Positions 1-8,200 of a stretch of 8,938 bases of DNA are shown here, piece after piece (the first letter of the stretch is position 1; each line of letters opens with the position of its first letter). A program made the translations under genes and the position numbers. This DNA is from an uncultured Porphyromonadaceae bacterium (GTDB taxonomy: Bacteria; Bacteroidota; Bacteroidia; Bacteroidales; CAMTPD01): contig CAMTPD010000032.1 in NCBI GenBank assembly GCA_947074265.1, positions 1 through 8,938 on the forward strand. Reading direction: 5' to 3'. The notes beneath the pieces are model-generated. The model ran no database searches. It was not told where the DNA came from and saw only the letters and a program-made list of their open reading frames with translations.

Positions 1-48
1 TCTACACCAGGACGTACACTCTTTCCCTACACGACGCTCTTCCGATCT
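1..48 (+). other. Illumina TruSeq P5 adapter left in the assembly (not genomic)
   Basis: Bases 1-7 (TCTACAC) match the 3' end of the P5 flow-cell arm. Bases 8-15 (CAGGACGT) match the TruSeq HT i5 index D507. Bases 16-48 match the whole 33-base TruSeq Read 1 primer site, beginning ACACTCTTTCC and ending TTCCGATCT. The three parts are in the correct library order and orientation, so this is an untrimmed sequencing adapter, not cellular DNA. Genomic sequence begins at about base 49. Any reading frame entering this stretch is artificial there. The match is from memory of the adapter sequences, but it is exact over the full length. Confidence 0.99.
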
Positions 49-1004
49 GCTATAGGTGATGGTACATCTAAAATTACATGTTTTGCAACTACCATAGATT
101 CTTTACCTTCGCTGTTGATATACTTGACCAAGTATACGTTTTGATCCATTTCGATGTTGATAACCTGGCTATTGAGTCTGACTTTATCTCCAAATCGTTC
201 TCCTAGTTTATTGGTTAGTTCGGTAATCCCTTTGGTAAAGGTATACGAGCCAGAACTTTCTTCCGTAGCATCAATGTATTCTTGCTCGTCGCTCACGTAA
301 TCAACTTTGTACTCGAGATCACTTTCGTCGTAATCGAAGGCTGCTTCCGGAATGAAGCTTAATGCCGATATTTCTTTAAGTGATGCGCCGAAAAGACCAC
401 GAGACTCGATGTTGTATTTATTGATGTATACATCGGGGATGTTGTTATTGACCAACCATTGATTGGCTGTGGTGTTGTCGAGCTGCTGAGCATGACCGTT
501 GTAGTTGAGATCGGGAATCTCATCGTACTGAGCATACTCGTCGAGTAATAACTTGACAAAACGATAATAGGTAGCTTCGTTGCTATTGCTGATTAGGTAT
601 CGGTCGATGCCATCACTGCCGTAGTAGAAACGTTTTCCATCAAAGAATGCATCCATCGGAGATGGGATTTCTTTTGGTTTCAGACCTAATCCGTTTATCA
701 TTTTGGCAAGGTGTTCTTCGGGTTTGCCCAGATATTCGGTACCCTTGGCATAGGTGAAGTTATTTTTTACACCCGATACAGCTCGTCCGCCTACTCGGTT
801 TTCTTTCTCAAGAACGAGGAAGTCTTTGTCTTTAAGGAAGTATGCACTGGTAAGCCCTGAAATCCCGGCACCTACAATTACTGTTTCGTGATGCTCCATG
901 TCTTTATAATCATCCGGAAAGTCATCGTCTGATGCACTGCACGAACTGAAAAAGAATGCTCCTACTAATGCGAAGGAGCTAATTCGTAGATTTATTTTAC
1001 CCAT
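49..1004 (-). CDS. FAD-dependent amine-oxidase-like lipoprotein, 3' end missing at contig edge
   Basis: The product looks like a flavin-containing amine oxidase/protoporphyrinogen-oxidase-fold oxidoreductase exported as a lipoprotein. Residues 1-22 form a lipoprotein signal: a basic start, a hydrophobic run, and FFSSC with Cys22 as the probable lipidated residue. Cys22 is followed by SASDDD, an acidic pattern typical of Bacteroidota surface-export signals. Mature residues 41-57 hold the dinucleotide-binding strand and glycine motif (VIVGAGISGL, Gly45/47/50). Glu66 ends the second strand and is the expected ribose contact. RVGGR at 70-74 is the family's second FAD motif. The substrate cannot be told from sequence. 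Only 319 residues are genomic, whereas relatives usually run well over 400. The in-frame stop at 27-29 and the last six residues (DRKSVV) are translated adapter. The start ATG at 1004 directly precedes the signal peptide and lies about 50 bases below a good promoter. The LuxR-type gene is upstream on the same strand. Confidence 0.85.
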
Positions 1005-1054
1005 ACTTTGTTCATTTTAGAATGTTGTATTATGTATTTAAGTGGTTGTAAGGA

Positions 1055-1085
1055 CAAAGGTAGGGCTGTGTGTGTGGCTGGTCAA
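1055..1085 (-). promoter_or_regulatory. Bacteroidota-type promoter of the FAD lipoprotein gene
   Basis: Read on the minus strand, TTGAC (1085-1081) is followed, 20 nt after its TTG, by TACCTTTG (1062-1055), an exact match to the Bacteroidota -7 consensus TAnnTTTG. The spacing fits the TTG/-7 arrangement seen at two other promoters in this window. Transcription would start near 1049, giving a leader of roughly 45 nt. The spacer contains five TG/CA dinucleotide repeats (1067-1076). Confidence 0.65.
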
Positions 1086-1093
1086 TACTGATA

Positions 1094-1126
1094 AATCATT
1101 AATTTGCATGTATGCAGTTAATGATT
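1094..1126. repeat. Inverted repeat between the LuxR-type gene and the lipoprotein promoter
   Basis: AATCATTAA (1094-1102) and TTAATGATT (1118-1126) are perfect 9-base inverted arms. Inside them TGCAT (1105-1109) and ATGCA (1112-1116) form a second, slightly off-centre inverted pair. The element begins right after the stop codon of the LuxR-type gene and ends about 9 bases upstream of the -33 element of the lipoprotein promoter. It could be an activator-binding site or a weak terminator. The stem is AT-rich and lacks a clear U-tract on the minus strand, which makes the terminator reading weaker. Confidence 0.5.
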
Positions 1127-1861
1127 CTATAGTATAATTCCTTTATTTGAAGCGGCTTGAATGGCTTCGATCGAAGAGTTGGCTTGTAGCTTCTCGAGTA
1201 TACGCTGTCGGTGTGTGTTGACTGTATGCACGCTGATATTTAATTGTTCGGATATTTCTTTGCTTAGCAGACCTTTATTGATAAGACGAAGGATCTCAAT
1301 TTCTCGTTTTGATAATAGTTTGCGATTTCTTTGGGAACTATAATCAAGCGTGATAATGTCTCCTGTTTTTATGTTGATGATTTTAAAATCAACGTTGTAC
1401 GGTGGAGTTTGAATCGGCGAGATGTCTATTGTGATACGAGAGAGCCATACATTACCTTTGGCGTCGAATTCGATGGGCTCTACATGCTCGATCACAACTG
1501 TATATTGGTTGTTGATCTTTGCCCGGTACTTACGTACAAGACGATACATCGGAATTTGTGCTTCAATGTTGTTGTTTTTGAAGTAAAGTAGAGTGTCTAT
1601 TGAACTTTGATACACGGCTTCGAAGTCGTGGGGATGAACAGTGTCTATGTCGTCACCAAAATAGTTGCGATAGGTTTCAGACATGTAAATAGGTTGGTTT
1701 GTCTTATTATCGTATATGGCGATTGCTTTATGTGATTGCTTGGCAAATAATTCAATATTGTTGATGTGTCTTTCAACTGAATGTTGGTCTGTTGTAGAGT
1801 AATCGAGCGGAGAAAACATCTCTTTCAAAACATCTAAAACTGTATTTTTTTGATCTTTCAT
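1127..1861 (-). CDS. PAS-like sensor / LuxR-type HTH transcriptional regulator
   Basis: A 244-residue cytoplasmic DNA-binding regulator with no signal peptide or membrane segment. Residues about 30-150 resemble the PAS-fold input domain common in Bacteroidota LuxR-type proteins: a strand with AIAIYDNKT at 46-54, a helix with YFGDD at 67-71 and HPHDF at 76-80, then beta strands ending near SRITIDIS at 141-148. Residues 183-244 are a GerE/LuxR helix-turn-helix: LSKREIEILRLI opens the domain, KEISEQLNIS holds the first HTH helix and turn, and VHTVNTHRQRILEKL is the recognition helix with its flank. It has no phospho-receiver domain with the usual Asp, so it is not a standard response regulator. 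The signal it senses is unknown. The lipoprotein oxidase gene starts 122 bases downstream on the same strand and is the nearest candidate target, which is inference from position only. I see no consensus promoter upstream of its ATG. Confidence 0.88.
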   Translation of the reverse strand: MKDQKNTVLDVLKEMFSPLDYSTTDQHSVERHINNIELFAKQSHKAIAIYDNKTNQPIYMSETYRNYFGDDIDTVHPHDFEAVYQSSIDTLLYFKNNNIEAQIPMYRLVRKYRAKINNQYTVVIEHVEPIEFDAKGNVWLSRITIDISPIQTPPYNVDFKIINIKTGDIITLDYSSQRNRKLLSKREIEILRLINKGLLSKEISEQLNISVHTVNTHRQRILEKLQANSSIEAIQAASNKGIIL

Positions 1862-1933
1862 TTTAGTAAAGATAGTTATTCTTATACAACATGTAATAAG
1901 TAGATTTGGATTTGGTTGTAGTGTAGAATAAGT

Positions 1934-1983
1934 AAAAAGCCTCTTACCAACTGTTTTGTTGCAGTGTGGGTAAGAGGCTTTTT
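1934..1983 (-). terminator. Rho-independent terminator after the FHA gene
   Basis: Perfect 15-base inverted arms, AAAAAGCCTCTTACC (1934-1948) and GGTAAGAGGCTTTTT (1969-1983), enclose a 20-base loop that can itself pair (ACTG 1950-1953 with CAGT 1962-1965). On the minus strand the stem ends in a run of U and starts 8 bases past the FHA stop codon. The A/T-flanked symmetry means it could work in both directions, but no gene converges on it from the left. Confidence 0.93.
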
Positions 1984-1990
1984 GATTGTA

Positions 1991-2515
1991 TTATTGAGCC
2001 GATTGACTTTCGTCTGTTGTCGGTTCTTCTTGCTTGTGGTTGACAATGAAAGTGGTAGCACCGCAAGTAACGATAGCAAATTCGTCGAGATTGACACGTT
2101 CGTTTTTGCCGAGGCAGTAGTTGCCGATAAATGTACCGGTAAGACTTGGGAAGTCGCGTAGTACATATAGCATAGAGCCGTCTTTTTTGCGCTTTATGTC
2201 AATGACACAGTGGTTGCGACCAATGCTTGGATCGCCTGTCTCGATTGGTACTTCGATGTCGTTTCCTCTAGAGCGACGGCCAATTACGTTTTGTCCTGTA
2301 AAAAGTGGTAACTCTTGTTTGTGGCAAAAGCCATTTTCGAGAACGGTAATCGAGCCGCATGCTTCGCGGTTGTCGGTTTTATTAGGCGTTTTTAGTTTAA
2401 TTCCGAATTTTCTTCCGCAATGGTGACATTCGAAAAACGGTGAACTTCCATTTTGAAATTTCGTTTCGTCGAACGAGATAAAATTATCGCATCGCGGACA
2501 TCTTACTTTTTTCAT
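1991..2515 (-). CDS. Zinc-ribbon and FHA-domain protein
   Basis: A 174-residue soluble protein with two recognisable parts. Residues 6-33 carry two Cys-x2-Cys knuckles (Cys6/Cys9 and Cys30/Cys33, in CPRC and CHHC), a likely structural zinc ribbon of the type found at the N-terminus of many small Bacteroidota proteins. Residues about 76-158 are a forkhead-associated domain, a phosphothreonine-peptide reader: GRRSRGNDI at 79-87 has the conserved Gly-Arg and the following Asp, SIGRNH at 97-102 has the Ser and His, and TGTFIGN at 126-132 fits the late loop. The usual Asn of the NGT motif there is Thr126. The tail 160-174 is polar and probably disordered. No kinase, phosphatase or secretion gene lies next to it, so its partner is unknown. 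It is transcribed away from the GH84 gene and ends in a strong terminator. Confidence 0.87.
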   Translation of the reverse strand: MKKVRCPRCDNFISFDETKFQNGSSPFFECHHCGRKFGIKLKTPNKTDNREACGSITVLENGFCHKQELPLFTGQNVIGRRSRGNDIEVPIETGDPSIGRNHCVIDIKRKKDGSMLYVLRDFPSLTGTFIGNYCLGKNERVNLDEFAIVTCGATTFIVNHKQEEPTTDESQSAQ

Positions 2516-2543
2516 AAAATCGAGGGATTTTTCTGTTTCTGTG

Positions 2544-2551
2544 CAAAGATA
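2544..2551 (-). promoter_or_regulatory. Probable -7 element for the FHA gene
   Basis: The minus strand reads TATCTTTG, an exact TAnnTTTG match, 28 bases upstream of the FHA start codon. No TTG is found at the expected -33 distance, so the promoter is only half supported. The leader would be a little over 20 nt. Confidence 0.45.
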
Positions 2552-2606
2552 ACTATTTTATCCGAGATTTATTCTTTTGTATGTAAAGAACCAGGGGGTT
2601 ACCTTA

Positions 2607-2636
2607 TTGTAGTACGGAACAAATTGTGTAAGTTTG
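2607..2636 (+). promoter_or_regulatory. Bacteroidota-type promoter of the GH84 gene
   Basis: TTG (2607-2609), a 19-base spacer, then TAAGTTTG (2629-2636), an exact match to TAnnTTTG. Transcription would begin near 2642, leaving a leader of about 47 nt before the ATG at 2689. The leader is A/T-rich and has no strong Shine-Dalgarno, which is normal for Bacteroidota. It faces away from the FHA promoter in a 173-base divergent intergenic region. Confidence 0.7.
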
Positions 2637-2688
2637 CGCACATTACAATAAAGACGTAGACTAATTTCTTTTATATATTAAAGCTAGA

Positions 2689-5226
2689 ATGAATCGATTT
2701 GGTTGGATACTTTCCCTAACTTTTGCTTCTTTTTCGGTGCTGGCTTCGGCACAAATGCGTGAGGTGAAATTAAAACCGCTTCCGCAGGAGATGAAGGTTG
2801 CTGCCGGCAAGGCGATCACTGTACGTAATTTTGAGTTGGTAAATGAGTCGGATTTCGACCTAGACGTGTTGCGTGAGCTGAAGGAGTCGCTTCCTACTTC
2901 GCAAGGCGGACGCTCGGTGCAGGTGGTGCTGAAGCCGTTGAAATCGGGCGATGCACGCTTGAAGCGTTCAGGTGCTTACCGATTGAATGTTGCGGCAGAT
3001 AAAATTACGATTGAAGCAGCCGATGCGCGTGCGCAAAAGTATGCGGTGCAGGCATTGAAGCAGTTAGCGGTGAGTGAGGATGAGGGATGGTTTTCGGTGC
3101 CACATATTGTACTGACCGACTATCCGGATGTTGAGTTTCGCGGTGTAGTAGAAGGCTTCTATGGTGAACCTTGGAGTCATGCCGACCGCTTGGATCAGAT
3201 TCGTTTTTACGGCGACAATAAGTTGAATACATATATTTATGCTCCAAAGGATGATCCGTATCACAGTTCGCCGCATTGGCGTGATCGTTATCCGCAGGAT
3301 GAGGCAAACAATATCCGCGAACTTGCTGCTGAGGCTGCTAAGAATAAGGTGGATTTTGTGTGGGCAATTCATCCGGGTAAGGATATCGATTGGAGTACGA
3401 ATGACTATGATGCCATTGTGTCGAAGTTTGACGCGATGTACGACTTGGGTGTACGTTCGTTTGCAATCTTCTTTGACGATATTTCGGGTGTAGGGGCCGA
3501 TCCTGAAAAGCAGGCTGATCTGCTCAATTATGTACACAAGCAATTTGTGTCGAAAAAAGAGGGGGTAACGCCTTTGATCATGTGTCCGACTGAATACAAT
3601 AAAAGTTGGGCAAACAAGGAGCCGAACAGCTACCTTGATATCTTGGGTAAGAAGCTAAATAAGTCGATCCGTATCATGTGGACGGGCGACAAAGTGGTAG
3701 ATGATATCACGGTAGAAGGCTTGGAATGGGTAAATAACCGCATCAAACGCAATGCATATGTGTGGTGGAACTTTCCGGTGTGCGACTATGTACGCGATCA
3801 TTTGCTGATGGGCCCTGCATATGGTATCGACCCGCAGGCCGATAAGGTGATGTCGGGCTTTGTTTCGAATCCGATGGATAAACCGGAGGCTTCGAAGGTG
3901 GCACTTTACGGGGTGTCGCAATATGCATGGAACATGTCGAAGTATGATCCGAAGCGCTCATGGCGTGAGGCTTGCGCGGTATTGATGCCAGGTGCGCCGT
4001 ATGCTTTTGAGTTGTTTTGCGAGCACAACAGTGATCCCGGAAACAACGGGCATGAGTATCGCAGAGAGGAGTCGGAAAAGATTGCTCCGGTGATTCGCCA
4101 GTTTATGGAAGGATATGCTAAAGGGGAATTTAAAACACAACAGGCGTTGGAGATCATCGCTTTGTTTAATCAAATAAAGGCTGCTCCTGCCGAAATCCGT
4201 AACAACGGAGGTAATGCAGCGATGGTGGAAGAGATTGATCCGTGGCTTACGCAATTTGATTTGCTTGGTCAAACGGGTTATCAGGTGATGCAGCTTGCCA
4301 AGTACTGGCAGTTTAAGAAAACGGAATCGGCTTGGGATTTGTATCTGAAGACCGACTCGTTGCTCAAGGAGATGAACAACATCGACAATACGTTGAATCA
4401 GAATCCGTATCAGCCGGGTGTAAAGGTGGGCTCGAAGGTGCTTTATCCGTTTATCAACCAGTTGTTTGATTATATCAGCGGTTCGATGATTGCGCATACG
4501 GCAGGAGTAGAGGCTCAGCCGGGTGCGATTGGTGGAAATGTGCGCTATACGAATATTGTACAGTTGGGTGCTCAGCCGCTGATCAATGATAAGAATACGA
4601 TTGCTTACTCTCCGGCTATGGAGATGGTGCGTATCGCACCGAACGATTTTATCGGCTTTGCGCTTGGTAAAGACAAGGTGGGGCAGAAGTTGTTGTTTAA
4701 TTTCAAGATTGACGGGATTAGCAACTGGGGGCAGTTTGAGTCGTCTGCCGACGGAGAAACTTGGACACGCCTTACGGTGATGGATGAGAATGGTCGTGGT
4801 ATGATCGATAATCTTTTGCCGAATACGCGCTTTATCCGTTTTGTCAATAAGTCGAAGTATGCCGAGGCTGTGTTTCTTTCCGAATTTAAGATTTTTACCG
4901 AAATGGGTGAGAATACCGAAGCGGTAGAGGCGATCAATGACAACGACTTGAAGTCGTATTTGTTGCTTGAGCCGGGCAAGATGATCACGGTGCATAAACC
5001 GAAAGACGCAAAACCTGTGGCTACGGTGCTTACACTGTTTGTAGAAACGGTGCCGGATAATAACTTAAATATCAGGGCTACGAAAAATAAAATCAACGCC
5101 GGAGGCTATGAAGGGTGGAAGAATTTCGTAGAACTGAGCACAAAGGGTTTGGATAATCCGGACTTTATAACAATCAAGTGCGCGGGCAAGCAGCCTATCA
5201 AATTGTACGAGATTGTGTGGAAATAA
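2689..5226 (+). CDS. Secreted GH84 beta-N-acetylglucosaminidase (O-GlcNAcase family)
   Basis: A retaining exo-beta-N-acetylglucosaminidase that acts by substrate-assisted catalysis, probably in the periplasm or at the cell surface on host or cell-wall GlcNAc glycans. Residues 1-21 are a signal peptide cut after ASA. Residues 22-145 form the N-terminal GH20b-like domain. The catalytic barrel, about 146-450, opens with RGVVEGFYG (151-159). Asp263-Asp264 in FFDDISG are the catalytic pair matching Asp242/Asp243 of the B. thetaiotaomicron enzyme. Lys187, Tyr303, Trp359, Asn361, Asp366 and Asn394 match its sugar-binding residues as I recall them. A helical region (455-600) and a discoidin-like beta domain (about 620-738) follow. 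The protein is 845 residues against 737 for that enzyme; the surplus is mostly an added beta-rich C-terminal segment (about 745-845). It has its own promoter and is not obviously in an operon with ileS. Substrate choice is not readable from sequence. Confidence 0.96.
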   Translation: MNRFGWILSLTFASFSVLASAQMREVKLKPLPQEMKVAAGKAITVRNFELVNESDFDLDVLRELKESLPTSQGGRSVQVVLKPLKSGDARLKRSGAYRLNVAADKITIEAADARAQKYAVQALKQLAVSEDEGWFSVPHIVLTDYPDVEFRGVVEGFYGEPWSHADRLDQIRFYGDNKLNTYIYAPKDDPYHSSPHWRDRYPQDEANNIRELAAEAAKNKVDFVWAIHPGKDIDWSTNDYDAIVSKFDAMYDLGVRSFAIFFDDISGVGADPEKQADLLNYVHKQFVSKKEGVTPLIMCPTEYNKSWANKEPNSYLDILGKKLNKSIRIMWTGDKVVDDITVEGLEWVNNRIKRNAYVWWNFPVCDYVRDHLLMGPAYGIDPQADKVMSGFVSNPMDKPEASKVALYGVSQYAWNMSKYDPKRSWREACAVLMPGAPYAFELFCEHNSDPGNNGHEYRREESEKIAPVIRQFMEGYAKGEFKTQQALEIIALFNQIKAAPAEIRNNGGNAAMVEEIDPWLTQFDLLGQTGYQVMQLAKYWQFKKTESAWDLYLKTDSLLKEMNNIDNTLNQNPYQPGVKVGSKVLYPFINQLFDYISGSMIAHTAGVEAQPGAIGGNVRYTNIVQLGAQPLINDKNTIAYSPAMEMVRIAPNDFIGFALGKDKVGQKLLFNFKIDGISNWGQFESSADGETWTRLTVMDENGRGMIDNLLPNTRFIRFVNKSKYAEAVFLSEFKIFTEMGENTEAVEAINDNDLKSYLLLEPGKMITVHKPKDAKPVATVLTLFVETVPDNNLNIRATKNKINAGGYEGWKNFVELSTKGLDNPDFITIKCAGKQPIKLYEIVWK

Positions 5227-5233
5227 TGTTAGC

Positions 5234-5264
5234 TTGTAACTTTTAAATAAATAAACTACCTTTG
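5234..5264 (+). promoter_or_regulatory. Bacteroidota-type promoter of ileS
   Basis: TTG (5234-5236), a 20-base spacer, then TACCTTTG (5257-5264), an exact TAnnTTTG match. The start would fall near 5270, giving a leader of about 28 nt. That is too short for a T-box or other aminoacylation-sensing leader. The promoter begins only 7 bases after the GH84 stop codon, so ileS can be transcribed independently of GH84. Confidence 0.7.
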
Positions 5265-5297
5265 CGGTAATATTTGAAGCTTGAAACTTAGAATTGT

Positions 5298-8200
5298 ATG
5301 AGTACTAAATTTGCCGAATATACTCGATTTGATCTCTCGAACATCAACAAAGAGATCTTAAAGAAATGGGAGGATAATGATGTCTTCCATAAGAGTCTTG
5401 AAACACGAGAAGGCTGCCCTTCTTTCGTATTTTACGAAGGACCACCTTCTGCAAACGGTATGCCGGGTATTCACCACGTTATTGCTCGTTCTATCAAGGA
5501 CATCTTTTGTCGTTACAAAACGATGAAAGGTTTTCAGGTAAAACGTAAAGCAGGTTGGGATACGCACGGTCTTCCGGTAGAGCTAGGTGTGGAAAAAAAT
5601 CTTGGTATTACCAAGGAGGATATTGGCAAGAAAATTTCTGTAGCCGAATACAATGCTGCTTGTCGTAAGGATGTAATGAAATTCACCAAAGAATGGGAAG
5701 ATCTTACAAACAAGATGGGTTACTGGGTGGATATGGAAGATCCGTATATCACATACGACAACAGATACATCGAAACTTTGTGGTGGTTGCTAAAGCAACT
5801 TTACAATAAAGACCTTCTTTATAAAGGTTATACAATCCAACCTTATTCTCCTGCTGCGGGAACAGGTTTGAGTACGCACGAGTTGAACCAACCTGGTTGC
5901 TACCGTGACGTAAAAGATACTACATGTACGGCTCAGTTTAAGATTGTAGATCCGAAACCGGAGATGACGCAACATGGTGAAGCGTTCTTCTTGGCTTGGA
6001 CTACTACGCCTTGGACGTTGCCTTCGAATACTGCACTTTGTGTAGGCCCTAACATTACGTATGTTGCGGTACAAACTTTTAATCCGTATACCGGTGCGGC
6101 TATGACTGCTGTTTTGGCGAAGGATTTGGTTAACGCTACATTCAATCCGAAAGCTGCAGAGCTTGCTCTTGAAGACTACAAACAGGGTGATAAGTTGATC
6201 CCTTACAAAGTGGTTGCTGAGTGGACAGGTGCTGATCTTGCGGGTATGCAATACGAGCAATTGATCCCTTGGGTGAATCCGGGTGAAGGTGCTTTCCGTG
6301 TAATTACAGGTGATTTCGTTACTACTGAAGATGGTACAGGTATCGTACACATCGCGCCTACTTTTGGTGCTGATGACGACCGTGTTGCCAAAGCGAATGG
6401 TGTGCCTCCGTTGATGATGATCGACAAGGATGGTTACCGTCGTCCTATGGTAGATATGACTGGTAAGTACTTTACACTTGAGGATCTTGATCCTGACTTT
6501 ATCGCTGATAATGTAGACGTGGCTCTTTATGATGTTTTTGCAGGTCGCTATGTGAAGAATGCATACGATGCTAGCTTGACAGAAGAGGATGCTACACTAG
6601 ATATCGACATCTGTGTGATGTTGAAACAAGAGAACCGTGTGTTCAAAATCGAAAAGCACGTGCACAACTATCCGCACTGCTGGCGTACAGACAAGCCTGT
6701 GTTGTATTACCCGCTTGATAGTTGGTTTATCCGTACTACTGCTTGTCGCGAACGTATGATCGAATTGAACAATACGATCAACTGGAAACCGCAATCTACA
6801 GGTACAGGTCGTTTCGGTAAATGGTTGGAAAACCTGCAAGACTGGAACTTGTCTCGTAGCCGCTATTGGGGTACTCCACTTCCAATCTGGCGTACTGAAG
6901 ATGGTACTGAGGAAATCTGTATCGGTTCGGTAGAGGAACTTTACAACGAAATCGAAAAAGCTGTTGCCGTTGGTGTAATGGAGTCGAATCCGTTTGAGAA
7001 GTTCGAAACAGGTGTATACACAAAAGATAACTACGATAAGATCGATCTTCACCGTCCGTATGTGGATGATATCGTTTTGGTTTCTCCTTCGGGCAAACCA
7101 ATGGAGCGTGAATCGGATTTGATCGACGTATGGTTCGACTCGGGTGCGATGCCTTACGCGCAAATTCACTATCCGTTCGAGAACAAAGAATTGCTTGATA
7201 GCGGTACTGTGTTCCCTGCTGATTTCATCGCAGAGGGTGTAGACCAAACTCGTGGTTGGTTCTTTACGTTGCATGCGATTGCGACGATGATCTTTGATAG
7301 CGTATCGTACAAAACGGTTGTCTCTAACGGTCTTGTTCTTGACAAGAACGGAAACAAGATGAGTAAGCGTTTGGGTAATGCTGTAGATCCGTTCGAAACG
7401 ATCGATAAATACGGTTCTGATCCACTTCGCTGGTATATGATTACCAATGCTTCGCCATGGGATAATCTTAAATTTGACGTAGAAGGTATTGAAGAGGCTC
7501 GTCGTAAGTTCTTCGGTACACTATATAATACATATTCGTTCTTTGCGCTTTATGCAAACGTAGACGGCTTCTCATACAGTGAGGCTGATATTGCATTCGA
7601 AGATCGTCCGGAAATTGACCGTTGGATTCTTTCGTTGCTTAACTCGCTTGTAGAAGAGGTAGACGGATATTATGAAACGTATGAGCCAACACGTGCGGGT
7701 CGTGCGATCTCGGAATTTGTAAACGATAACTTGAGTAACTGGTATGTGCGCTTGAATCGTAAACGTTTCTGGGGTGGTGAGATGACGCAAGACAAATTGT
7801 CGGCTTATCAAACGCTTTATACTTGCCTCGAAACAGTGGCTAAGTTGATGGCTCCGATTGCACCATTCTATGCAGATCAGCTTTACAACGACTTGATCTC
7901 CGTAACCGGTAAAGATGATAAGGTGTCTGTTCACCTTGCAGATTTCCCTGTTTGCAACAAAGCAATGGTAGATAAAGCACTTGAAGAGCGTATGCAAATG
8001 GCTCAATCGATTTCTTCTATGGTATTGGCTCTTCGCCGCAAGGTGAATATCAAAGTACGCCAACCACTTCAAGAGATCATGGTGCCTGTGATGGATGCGC
8101 ATCAGCAAGAGGCTATCGAAGCTGTGAAATCGTTGATCCTAAATGAGGTGAACGTAAAAGAGTTGAAGTTTGTTGACAATGCCGCAGGTATTCTTGTGAA

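Noticed and set aside
992..1015. Seven-codon open frame overlapping the lipoprotein start codon (ATG at 1015, minus strand)
   Set aside because: It is out of frame with the lipoprotein and too short to judge. Nothing marks it as a leader peptide, and the A/T-rich context makes it likely by chance.
1867..1874. TATCTTTA on the minus strand as the -7 element of the LuxR-type gene
   Set aside because: It has one mismatch at the final G of TAnnTTTG, would put the start site on the ATG itself, and has no TTG at the right upstream distance.
3958..4995. Long 345-codon open frame on the minus strand inside the GH84 gene
   Set aside because: It lies wholly opposite a gene with catalytic residues and domains in place. 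Its composition is Arg/His/Leu/Ile-rich, as expected for an antisense shadow, and it shows no recognisable domain.
5228..5244. Small hairpin plus TTTT after the GH84 stop codon as a terminator
   Set aside because: The stem is only four base pairs (GTTA/TAAC) and contains no G/C-rich part. It also overlaps the -33 element of the ileS promoter.
5265..5297. Possible T-box or riboswitch leader for ileS
   Set aside because: The leader implied by the promoter is about 28 nt, far too short for a T-box, and it shows no structured element.
6597..7274. 225-codon minus-strand open frame within ileS
   Set aside because: It is an antisense shadow of a highly conserved gene, with no motif, signal or promoter of its own.
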